Positions 10,440 through 17,848 of a stretch of 64,000 nt of DNA are shown here, in pieces. The notes beneath the pieces were generated by a model. The model saw nothing but the letters and a program-made list of their open reading frames with translations, ran no database searches and was not told the origin of the DNA. The stretch is from Brachynemurus nebulosus. Its lineage: Eukaryota > Arthropoda > Insecta > Neuroptera > Myrmeleontidae. The DNA is taken from positions 76,566,972 through 76,630,971 of the forward strand of contig JAPWDM010000001.1 in assembly GCA_035578155.1 (NCBI GenBank), read 5' to 3'. Position numbers and translations under genes: made by a program. Position 1 is the first letter of the stretch, and each line of letters opens with the position of its first letter.

Positions 10440-10625
10440 ATGCGGTGGTTGTGTTGCGGTTGTGGTGGTGGCGGTGTTTGTGTGGCGGTTGTGTGGTGGT
10501 GGCGGTGGTATTTGTGTGGCGGTGGCGGTGGTGTTTCTGTGGTGGCGGCGGTGGTGTTTGTGTGGCGGTGGTATTTGTATGGTGGTTTCGGTGGTTGTGT
10601 GGTGGTTGTGGGGGTGGCGGGGTAG
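10440..10625. repeat. GGN-rich trinucleotide tract (left arm)
   Basis: Imperfect ggt/gcg/gtt triplet repeat, inverse of the CCN tract at 13976-14165. It lies upstream of the minus-strand 58-aa gene. Open frames across it on both strands are low-complexity translation only. Confidence 0.85.
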
Positions 10626-10844
10626 CAGCGGTGTTTGCGGCTGACGTGCACAACTTTATCATTAATTCAATCGAAGCAGCAATTTACTGTAGACAATAAA
10701 TCGGTGGTGACATCTCGCGGTGTTTGTTGAACGCAATATCTAAATTAATCAATCTGGTGACGTTCCTGTTCCCTGCTCTTATACTGGAAGATTATTAGAT
10801 ATCGATTTTAGATAAAATATTGAAAAATTTCGGTTACAAAATAC

Positions 10845-10879
10845 TATAAATACAACTGAATTATTAACCGGATGTCATT
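10845..10879 (+). promoter_or_regulatory. TATA plus initiator for Cys-rich gene 1
   Basis: TATAAATA at 10845 and TCATT at 10875, with 32 bases from the first T to the initiator A (10877), which is standard arthropod core-promoter spacing. The ATG follows 41 bases later. The same block recurs 470 bp downstream before Cys-rich gene 2. Confidence 0.65.
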
Positions 10880-10917
10880 GGTTGATTAAGTTCCAGAAGG
10901 TAAACAACAACAGCAAC

Positions 10918-11106
10918 ATGCCGATTTGTGGTATTTGTAAATTTCAACCGTCACAGTGTAAGTGTGCCTTCTACGAGTACTGTGATAGGTGTCGAAATGA
11001 AAAACGAATTTGCATGTGTTGTAAACGATGTATGATGCCATTTCCAAACTGTGTTTGCAATTATATAAACTGTACCACATGTAAAAGCCGCTGCAATTGC
11101 AAATAA
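10918..11106 (+). CDS. 62-aa cysteine-rich protein 1
   Basis: A 62-residue protein with 16 cysteines, starting MPICGICKFQ. The cysteines fall in CxxC, CxC and CC pairs (CGIC, CKC, CDRC, CMCC, CVC, CTTC, CNC), consistent with several small zinc-binding knuckles. Basic residues (KRRC-type stretches) would suit nucleic-acid binding. There is no signal peptide or membrane segment. The frame is open upstream to a TTG, but the ATG at 10918 lies right after the initiator-defined leader and is conserved in the tandem copy. I do not recognise the family; a Zn-binding regulator or virion-associated protein is possible. Confidence 0.7.
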   Translation: MPICGICKFQPSQCKCAFYEYCDRCRNEKRICMCCKRCMMPFPNCVCNYINCTTCKSRCNCK

Positions 11107-11314
11107 TTTAGTAAAATCAATCATCTGATTGCCACATAATACATATTGACCAATTCCACGGTTGCTCAAACCAACGTAAACATTTATTTATAAGGCAATG
11201 ACCAGCGATGTAATGAGGCATAATGGATATTTTGTGCAACAGTGGAATTGGTTAATATCGATTAAATATCGATTTTTTATAAAATATTGGATTATTTGGT
11301 TTCAGTCAAAATAC

Positions 11315-11349
11315 TATAAATACAACTGAATTATTAACCGGATGTCATT
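11315..11349 (+). promoter_or_regulatory. TATA plus initiator for Cys-rich gene 2
   Basis: TATAAATA at 11315 and TCATT at 11345, same spacing and flanks (tacaactgaattattaaccg) as the promoter of the first copy. Confidence 0.65.
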
Positions 11350-11384
11350 TGTTGGTTAAGTTCCAGAAAGTAAACAAAAACAAC

Positions 11385-11573
11385 ATGCCGATTTGTGGTA
11401 TTTGTAAATTTCAACCACCACAGTGTAAGTGTTCCTTCCCCGAGTATTGTGATAGGTGTCGATACGAAAAACGAATTTGCATGTGTTGTAAACGATGTAT
11501 GATGCCATTTCCAAACTGTGTTTGCAATTATGTAAACTGTCCCACATGTAAAAGTCGCTGCAATTGCGAATAA
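11385..11573 (+). CDS. 62-aa cysteine-rich protein 2 (tandem duplicate)
   Basis: Same length as the upstream gene, with all 16 cysteines conserved. About six residues differ (for example PSQCKCAF to PPQCKCSF, CRNEK to CRYEK, YINCTT to YVNCPT). Promoter, coding region and 3' flank repeat as a block of about 470 bp. The substitutions spare every Cys and keep the frame open, so the duplicate looks constrained at the protein level; a codon-level test would be needed to show it. Confidence 0.7.
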   Translation: MPICGICKFQPPQCKCSFPEYCDRCRYEKRICMCCKRCMMPFPNCVCNYVNCPTCKSRCNCE

Positions 11574-11638
11574 TTTAGTAAAATCAATCACCTGATTGTC
11601 ACATCATAAGTATTGACCAATTCCACGGTTGTTAAAAC

Positions 11639-11784
11639 AAACATTAGCATTTATTTAGTAATGAGGTATAACGTATATTTTGAGTAACAGTGGAATTGAC
11701 CAATACCTATTAATCAGTATTAAAGTTTTTGTTGAATACTCAAAATATACATTATACCACATTACTAAATAAATGTTAATGTTT
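11639..11784. repeat. Imperfect 48-bp inverted repeat downstream of the Cys-rich genes
   Basis: Arms 11639-11686 and 11737-11784 (aaacattagcatttatttag against its complement). A gaccaattccac / gtggaattg pair flanks the same area, and the pair also occurs after the first Cys-rich gene near 11149-11250. Could form a 3'-end hairpin. Confidence 0.65.
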
Positions 11785-11929
11785 ATTTGATATTTTCCAT
11801 TGGTTGTGGTGTATAAACACTGATCATATGAAGGTGTGGTTGCTTTAGAGTAACTTAATTTGTAGCTGTGTGGGAATAAACATATCGGTGGGGTAAAATG
11901 AGCAACTCAAATTTTGTAGTTGTGTTGGG

Positions 11930-12012
11930 GTGGTGGTGGTGGTGGTGGTGGTGGTGGTGGTGGTGGTGGTGGTGGTGGTGGCGGCGGTGGTGGTGGTGGT
12001 GGTGGTGGTTTT
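11930..12012. repeat. (GGT)n tract upstream of the OB-like gene
   Basis: Nearly pure ggt triplets ending about 20 bp before a TTTATTTAAG TATA-like box at 12031. Confidence 0.9.
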
Positions 12013-12078
12013 TGTGGTGGCAACTCATAATTTATTTAAGCGACGTGCTGTAACAGAAATTGGTAGTGTATTGGCAAA

Positions 12079-12441
12079 ATGTCTGAACAACACGGTGTTG
12101 AGTTAAGCATAAGTGATCTGTGGACCACTTTTACTGCCACTGATACAACAATGGATCCGGTTTTGGAGAAGTTGAATAAACTTGGTGCTGGTAAACCATT
12201 CAAATCGCTATCTACACTCAAACCGTATGAAACGTGGAAAATTCTTGATGTACAACGCATGGAAACTCGATATGGGCCAGCGGTTGCGGTGGAACTTGCA
12301 GATTCTCAAGTGTTCCTTCCAAAACGATTCGCGGATTTGGATGAGCAGACCATTCAATGTTTACGTAAAGGACAATATTTTATTACATATAAAGGAACTG
12401 ATTCTAGTGGTTTTTTACATATTGTGGAATTTAGTAAATAG
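12079..12441 (+). CDS. 120-aa OB-fold-like, possible ssDNA-binding protein
   Basis: A single uninterrupted frame with a TATA-like box (TTTATTTAAG) 48 bp upstream of the ATG. Residues about 40-118 alternate short hydrophobic strands with conserved-looking turns: STLKPYETWKILDVQRME, TRYGPAVAVELADSQVFLPK, RFADLDEQTIQCLRKGQY and ITYKG...HIVEFSK. That layout (five strands with a helix before the last ones, aromatic and basic face residues) resembles small OB folds that bind single-stranded DNA. A single-strand binder would suit a protein-primed replicon. I base this on pattern only; a structural search is needed. No catalytic motif is seen. Confidence 0.65.
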   Translation: MSEQHGVELSISDLWTTFTATDTTMDPVLEKLNKLGAGKPFKSLSTLKPYETWKILDVQRMETRYGPAVAVELADSQVFLPKRFADLDEQTIQCLRKGQYFITYKGTDSSGFLHIVEFSK

Positions 12442-12851
12442 CTATCACATGTATGATGTTAGATGTAAGATTAAGGTAACTGTCAGATATGAAAATGAAT
12501 TGATTTACTTTTTAATTTTAATATTGTAAACGTATATTTCATTAAAAAATAAATTATTTTACGTATAAATTCTTATATTGTTCTTATTTTACAACACACT
12601 AGAACCTCCCAAATTATATCTTGAATTATGATAAGACTTTCAGTAGGTATGGACCCAGTTGGCAACGCAATGTAATTGCCTATATTCAGGAGCAAGTATT
12701 TTAATGTTGGTGTTGAGTCACCTGACACTTGCATATAGCTTTTCATTCATTTTTCTGAACTAATTTCCAAACCGAAAGAGCGTAATGGGGGCAAAATGTG
12801 TAAGCCGGATGTCAACAGCTACTTCATGGAGTAAAATGAGCAACTCAGATG

Positions 12852-12919
12852 TGGTGGTTGCGGCGGCGGCGGCGGCGGCGGCGGTGGTGGTGGTGGTGGT
12901 GGCGGCGGCGGTGGTGGTG
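12852..12919. repeat. GGN triplet tract upstream of the zinc-finger gene
   Basis: ggcggcggc and ggtggtggt runs ending three bases before the TATA box at 12923. Confidence 0.9.
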
Positions 12920-12922
12920 GAG

Positions 12923-12930
12923 TATATAAG
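12923..12930 (+). promoter_or_regulatory. TATA box of the zinc-finger gene
   Basis: TATATAAG, 71 bp upstream of the ATG. No strong initiator, although tctga and taatc occur about 30 bp downstream. Confidence 0.55.
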
Positions 12931-12993
12931 TAATCGCTAACACAATTCTGAATTAATCTTGTAAGACTAGTTGAGCTTTACACATCTATTATA

Positions 12994-13860
12994 ATGTTCA
13001 AGTGTACGCAGTGCTATAAAAGCTTCTCGCGGAAAGATTCTCTTTCGCGTCATATAAGAAATACACATATGCGAGAATTTTCACCAAAAAGGTTTGAAAA
13101 TAGTTACTCTCTTGATCCGCTAAAAAGACAAACATTAGACACGGCTGATGACTTATCTAGTTATGATACCGGGAGGAATGATGTTGATGATGAATTTCTA
13201 AACAATAAAGTTGAAGAAAGGGTCAATCCACTTGAACAAAGAATTAAAGCTGCATCAAAAGCAATTCAAACTAAATTTAATAATTTAAAAAATCAAAATA
13301 GTGTTTACACACCCAGCGATGAGTCTAATAACAGGGTTTTAACCACTTCTGATAGTGGAAATGTTATCATTCCTAAGTTAACTACAGCTCTGCAAACCCT
13401 TTTGGATATTTTATTAATCAAAGAAACTCAAAATAAAGGTGAGGATTCTAATGAACGAATAGCAATAAAACGTCCAGTCAATTCAACGGACCAAGAGCTA
13501 CTTGCTAAGCGTATCAAATACAACGACTCGGAAAATGCTAATGGGCAATCGAAAAAAATAAAATACTGGCATAATCCTAATACTTTAATAGATGAATTAC
13601 GACGTTTATACGAGACTTCAGAGACTGGTGAAAAAATACTCAATATTATTCGGAGTTTAGAGGAAAATAAAAACATGTTGTTTAACGTTGACGATAGTGA
13701 AGCTTTAATCGAAGAGTTAGATGCTTTAAGAGAAACTACTGTCGGTCAAGAAATATTCTCTATACTTCGTGAACTTCAAAAGGCTGATGTTATTGAGCCA
13801 CTAGGTGATTATCTGGATGAAACTGATAAAGAAGATGCTAGCGATTATGATGATGATTAA
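12994..13860 (+). CDS. 288-aa C2H2 zinc-finger protein with helical C-terminus
   Basis: One C2H2 finger at residues 4-25 (CTQCYKSFSRKDSLSRHIRNTH), a low-complexity polar middle, and a C-terminal half with two related helical segments: LIDELRRLYETSETGEKILN near 197 and LIEELDALRETTVGQEIFS near 235, each followed by an IIRSLEE/ILRELQK helix. The protein ends in an acidic tail (DETDKEDASDYDDD). This looks like a DNA-binding regulator with a protein-interaction module. A decayed homologue lies at 51340-52327 next to PolB remains, which ties the family to the Maverick lineage. The stop codon lies on the inner edge of the right inverted arm. Confidence 0.8.
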   Translation: MFKCTQCYKSFSRKDSLSRHIRNTHMREFSPKRFENSYSLDPLKRQTLDTADDLSSYDTGRNDVDDEFLNNKVEERVNPLEQRIKAASKAIQTKFNNLKNQNSVYTPSDESNNRVLTTSDSGNVIIPKLTTALQTLLDILLIKETQNKGEDSNERIAIKRPVNSTDQELLAKRIKYNDSENANGQSKKIKYWHNPNTLIDELRRLYETSETGEKILNIIRSLEENKNMLFNVDDSEALIEELDALRETTVGQEIFSILRELQKADVIEPLGDYLDETDKEDASDYDDD

Positions 13861-13975
13861 TTTAGATATTGCGTTCAACAAACACCGCGAGATGTCACCA
13901 CCGATTTATTGTCTACAGTAAATTGCTGCTTCGATTGAATTAATGATAAAGTTGTGCACGTCAGCCGCAAACACC

Positions 13976-14165
13976 GCTGCTACCCCGCCACCCCCACAAC
14001 CACCACACAACCACCGAAACCACCATACAAATACCACCGCCACACAAACACCACCGCCGCCACCACAGAAACACCACCGCCACCGCCACACAAATACCAC
14101 CGCCACCACCACACAACCGCCACACAAACACCGCCACCACCACAACCGCAACACAACCACCGCAT
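13976..14165. repeat. CCN-rich trinucleotide tract (right arm)
   Basis: Inverse of 10440-10625. TATATAA at 14188 follows immediately, and a stronger TATAAAATA at 14242 precedes the 58-aa gene. Confidence 0.85.
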
Positions 14166-14241
14166 TTGTGTGTTACGTCACCACCGCTATATAATTTGCT
14201 GAGTTATACTCCAGCTTATACACCTTATCATGGTTGAAGGG

Positions 14242-14250
14242 TATAAAATA
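14242..14250 (+). promoter_or_regulatory. TATA box candidate for the 58-aa gene (right arm)
   Basis: TATAAAATA, 116 bp upstream of the ATG at 14358. The mirror copy is in the left arm. No clear initiator. Confidence 0.4.
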
Positions 14251-14357
14251 GTTGAACTTACATAAAATATTATCTATTTACCGGTGGTTGTCAAAGAGTT
14301 AACATCTCTTTCGTTGGAAATTATACTTTCGTGGTAAAACAATTACATTTTGGAACC

Positions 14358-14534
14358 ATGTTAATTTACAATTCAGCGCAGTCCACCGCTAGAGAACCTA
14401 GCAAAGGACTTTCGAAACCTAAAATCATTAAACGTAAAACTTTTGAGCAACAACACATTTCACCTGAAAATTTAGCATTCCTTAAATCACTAGGTCTTAA
14501 AGTGAAAAGAACCTGGTACTCACAAATGTGCTAA
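14358..14534 (+). CDS. 58-aa basic virus-like protein, right-arm copy
   Basis: A small basic protein beginning MLIYNSAQST and containing PKIIKRKTFEQQHISPENLA followed by FLKSLGLKVKRTW. The frame is open further upstream to a GTG, but 14358 is the first ATG. There is no transmembrane segment. I do not recognise a named family. An identical copy at 10071-10247 in a young element means conservation between arms is not independent evidence of function, so the call rests on the clean promoter-gene layout and the protein-like composition. Confidence 0.6.
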   Translation: MLIYNSAQSTAREPSKGLSKPKIIKRKTFEQQHISPENLAFLKSLGLKVKRTWYSQMC

Positions 14535-14643
14535 ATATTATTAACAGTTTGTAATTTGATGGTAAACTAGCAATAGCTATTAATAGCCATTTTCGAATAC
14601 GTTCCACAAATTAACTAACTACCCCCACCACTTTTAATTATTC

Positions 14644-14678
14644 TATATAAAGTTGTGGATTGTGTGAATAAATTCAGT
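14644..14678 (+). promoter_or_regulatory. TATA plus TCAGT initiator for the 161-aa gene
   Basis: TATATAAAG at 14644 and TCAGT at 14674, 32 bases from TATA to the initiator A. The 5' leader would be about 22 nt before the ATG at 14698. Arthropod genes and baculovirus early genes use this TATA/initiator form. The mirror copy in the left arm is identical. Confidence 0.75.
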
Positions 14679-14697
14679 TCTACGGTGGCGGTAAAAA

Positions 14698-15183
14698 ATG
14701 GCGTTTCTTGACATACAAGGCTATCAAGGAGCTAACAACGAATTTTATTTTAAAGAAGTTGGTATTGCTGCAAAAAATTCGGATGATATATTACATCTTA
14801 TATTCGACGCACCGTTTGATTTCAACGAGTTGCCGAAGAAATATCAACGAGTAGCCAGTTGGCTTTACCGAAATTGGCATGGGATACCTTGGTCGTATGG
14901 ATTTATTCCGTACAAAAAACTTCATACCATATTGAAACCTATATTAAAGAAGTATGATGTTATATACGTCAAGGGTGGTGAAAAGAAGAAATGGATATCA
15001 AGTTTGTTTGATGGTACCGAAAACCAGCCGTGGATTTTGAATTTGGAAGAAATATTTGATGTACCGAAGATTTCCATTCTGCGAGATGAATATTATTCAA
15101 GACGCTGTATGCTTCATTCAGATAAAATTTGTTCATTAGAAAATTGTATTCTTTTAAAAAATTTTTATATGGAAAATAAATAG
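14698..15183 (+). CDS. 161-aa virus-like protein of a DxQG family, right-arm copy
   Basis: Full open frame starting MAFLDIQGYQG. It shares an ordered set of motifs with the 170-aa protein at 22100-22612: DIQGY/DFQGF, FYxKE, Q-x-x-A-x-WL, HGxxWxxG, Y(V/T)KG, NxEEI...PK, and a C-terminal RC..HS...C..EN cluster that could bind zinc. The N-terminal D-x-Q-G plus K-E pair recalls the first acidic residues of DEDD-type nucleases, but I cannot place the other catalytic residues, so a nuclease role is only a hypothesis. The 3' region has AATAAA-like signals near 15239. A broken copy lies at 54985-56206. Confidence 0.85.
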   Translation: MAFLDIQGYQGANNEFYFKEVGIAAKNSDDILHLIFDAPFDFNELPKKYQRVASWLYRNWHGIPWSYGFIPYKKLHTILKPILKKYDVIYVKGGEKKKWISSLFDGTENQPWILNLEEIFDVPKISILRDEYYSRRCMLHSDKICSLENCILLKNFYMENK

Positions 15184-16929
15184 ATTTTAAGTAATATATA
15201 GATTTAAGCAATTTAATTTTTTGTATACATATTCTATAAATAAAATTTAAAAAAAAAAATATGTGCGTTTTATTTAATTATTACCCTGCATTCCCCTATT
15301 TTTTTACAGCAAAAAGTTTCTTTCGTTAACCTATAAGAGTATTAACAAAAATCTTATGAAATTTATTATTCTAATTGAAAAGCATATTTCATGATACACC
15401 CTGTATACTAAAATATTTATTAAAAATACTAAATATACACCCGTTATATATACATGATATTATTTGTATGTTAATGATAGAGTAGCAAATTCAAAATGTT
15501 CTATGTGTCTATAAAAAATTTTGATTTTACAGACTTAAAAATTTAGTAAAACTCAATGCTGTTATCATTTTTATATTAAGCGACGTGTTTAACTTATAGT
15601 AATTTAAAACCAAAAATTGAACTTTTATTCTGTTTAAAAATGTTAAATACAATACTATTATACCCTAATATAAATATGTATCAGTATTAAAATGATATAC
15701 ATTGATTTTGCTGATTAAACAAATTTTTTGCAATATTTATAAATTATTTTATAATTAGATTTAATACTTATTCATAAATGGCTATACAATTCGTTTACTA
15801 GTATTCATAAAAATTAAAATTATATACAAATTTTCTTTCTTATTCTCAATATACAGAGTGTATACATAAAATATTTTTAATATACAGAGTCTATACATAT
15901 GTACATACTGAATTATTTCAGATAATTTTCGTTTGATATAGAAACAGTTTTGTGCTACAGTCAAATTCAAAAATGTTGTGCACCATAAGAAGTAATATTT
16001 TTTGTAACTTGTTAAAATTTCAAGAACTTTTGTTAGTTAACTAAAAAATTGGTCACTGTAGATTAAATGTTAAAGTATTAAAACTGATAAAAATAATTTC
16101 TTGCTTGAGGCCTACAATGGGTGATATTTTTTACTAAACAATTTTTTAACTCATTAATATTCCATGACGTCATCTTTCTCATACCAAAAAAACTCCATAT
16201 ATGAGTCATATGATCATAATTCAGCTAAAATAAACATTTAATTATTAGTTGTTTGTTTATTTTAAAACTGATAAAAATTCCTGGAATTTTCCAAGGTTAA
16301 ATATACAAAAAAAACCCTGAGTTACAGTTGACACCCAAATTTCCGGCAGTACAGTAGCGGTCAGACATCTGGACCCTGGAGTCTGAAGTTAGTTTTGCGG
16401 TAGCGCTTGGTACAGTGCCCCCACAAAATTTAGCGGCCTCCCCGTGGGTTAGGGTATTCCCCACATTTTTGACTTGGTAGTTCGTTTAAAATGACGCAAT
16501 TAAGGTAAGCGCGTGTTGGGGTTAAGGTTTGCACGTACAGTACGCTTCAAAAAGTGATCGGATACCTTTTTACTCAGGGGGGCCCGCACTTTTGACACGG
16601 CAGTGTACCAAAAATTTAAGTACAGTACGGCGTCAAAAATTTGGGGCCACCCCCGAGTTAGGGTATTCCCCACATTTTTTGACGTGATAGTTCGTTTAAG
16701 ATGACGTACTTAAGGCAAGCGCGTGTTGGGGCCAAGGTTTGCACGTACAGTACGTTTCAAAAAGTGATCGGATACCTTTTTGGCTAGGGGGGTCCACACT
16801 TTTGACACGGTAGTGTACCAAAAATTTAAGTACAGTACGGTGTCAAAAATTTGGGGCCACCCCCGAGTTAGGGTATTCCCCATATTTTAGACGCGATAGT
16901 GTGCCCCATCTATCAAATTGTAACCTAAA

Positions 16930-17070
16930 ATTCAGTCTGCGCATGCGTCGTGTACTAAAATTTAGTCTACGCATGCGTCGTGTACTAAAATTTAGTCTAC
17001 GCATGCGTCGTGTACTAAAATTTAGTCTGCGCATGCGTCGTGTACTTAAATTCAGTCTGCGCATGCGTTA
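16930..17070. repeat. 30-bp tandem repeat, 5 units (right arm)
   Basis: Inverted counterpart of the four-unit array at 7567-7681, one unit longer. Confidence 0.9.
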
Positions 17071-17401
17071 GGTTTGCATTCAAAAACTACGTTAGTGCTG
17101 GCGGGTAATGGGTTAACACAAAACCAAATTGTGACGACTAAATAGTGATGGCGCATAATGGGTTAACTTGAATTTATTTTGTCGAAGTAATGATAATGAC
17201 TCATGACTTTCAAGGCCAACAGTATGAGCGCGTGTGGGGTCAAATGTCAACAACAAATTTTAAATACATGTACTTGGTACGTGCCGGGTCAAAGGTTAAG
17301 ATTTGCACTAGTACCGTAAAGTTACACGATTTCAAACATTGGCAAAAGGGTTCAAGTTGGTTAGTTTTACGGTGTCACCGTATCGGCACAGCTCTTCTAC
17401 T

Positions 17402-17407
17402 CTAGTT
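17402..17407. repeat. 6-bp target-site duplication (right)
   Basis: ctagtt, matching 7228-7233. Confidence 0.97.
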
Positions 17408-17846
17408 GGTTTTAAAGGAACAGATCGACAACTGGACAACTATCTAAAATACCTTAACAGCATCCACCCCAAAATTCAATTAACCAAAGAAATAGAAGAA
17501 AACAACAGCATCAATTTTCTAGATATTACCATCCATAGAGACACCAATAAATTTACATACAATATCTATCGCAAGCCATCTTTCTCGGATGTAACTATAC
17601 CTACCGACTCCTTTAACCCCGGATCCCATAAATTAGCAGCATACCGTTCAGTGATACATAGAGCTTTCGCCATTCCCCTTCTACCAAAAGATCGAAAGAC
17701 AGAACTAAACACGATAAAGCAAATTGCCCTTAACAACGGTTTTTCAACCCAATTAATTGATGAACTTATCCGTAAAAAACAGCACAAAGTCACCATTGAA
17801 CAAATATATCCTCCCCTTACAATTGACCCAGACCCAAAACATTGTG
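17408..17846 (+). pseudogene. Penelope-like RT, part 2
   Basis: Resumes the interrupted RT directly after YVDDILV: GFKGTDRQLDNYLKYLNSIH, then INFLDITIHR and YRKPSFSDVTIP. Nearly identical to 20489-20925. It is cut again at 17846 by a TA-target MITE. Confidence 0.88.
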
Positions 17847-17848
17847 TA

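Larger units (their letters stand above)
7234..10751. repeat. Left inverted arm of the Maverick-like element
   Basis: Pairs with 13854-17401. The inner boundary is ttaatca (10745-10751), which in the right arm overlaps the stop codon of the zinc-finger gene. From the tip inward it contains a ggtgacacc palindrome near 7256, ataatgggttaa-type motifs near 7470-7550, 30-bp and 210-bp repeats, an AT-rich stretch without genes at about 8240-9390, then the two arm genes on the minus strand. Confidence 0.95.
7234..17401. mobile_element. Maverick/Polinton-like non-autonomous element with giant inverted arms
   Basis: A 10,168-bp element bounded by ctagtt duplications. Its termini are inverted and begin AGTAGAAGAGCTGTGCC, matching the AG...CT ends and 6-bp duplications known for Mavericks/Polintons. 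The arms are 3,518 bp (left) and 3,548 bp (right); the only difference I found is one 30-bp repeat unit. The 3.1-kb centre holds two Cys-rich genes, an OB-like gene and a zinc-finger gene; each arm holds a 58-aa and a 161-aa gene. No PolB, integrase, ATPase, protease or capsid frame is present, so mobility must have come in trans. Reading-frame intactness and arm identity suggest recent arrival. Confidence 0.9.
13854..17401. repeat. Right inverted arm of the Maverick-like element
   Basis: 3,548 bp, pairing with 7234-10751. Carries the plus-strand 58-aa and 161-aa genes, an AT-rich non-coding stretch (about 15245-16395), the 210-bp and 30-bp repeats, and the terminal sequence ending GCTCTTCTACT at 17401. 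The 6-bp duplication ctagtt follows at 17402-17407. Confidence 0.95.

Noticed and set aside
10403..10700. Overlapping open frames on both strands in the triplet tract (Pro/His/Thr-rich or Gly/Trp/Cys-rich peptides), and the mirror frames at 13906-14202
   Set aside because: Trinucleotide repeats have no stops in most frames; the peptides are low-complexity and have no start context.
17339..17405. Apparent fusion of the Maverick tip with PLE RT
   Set aside because: The frame starts at a non-ATG codon inside the terminal repeat and merely reads through the insertion junction.
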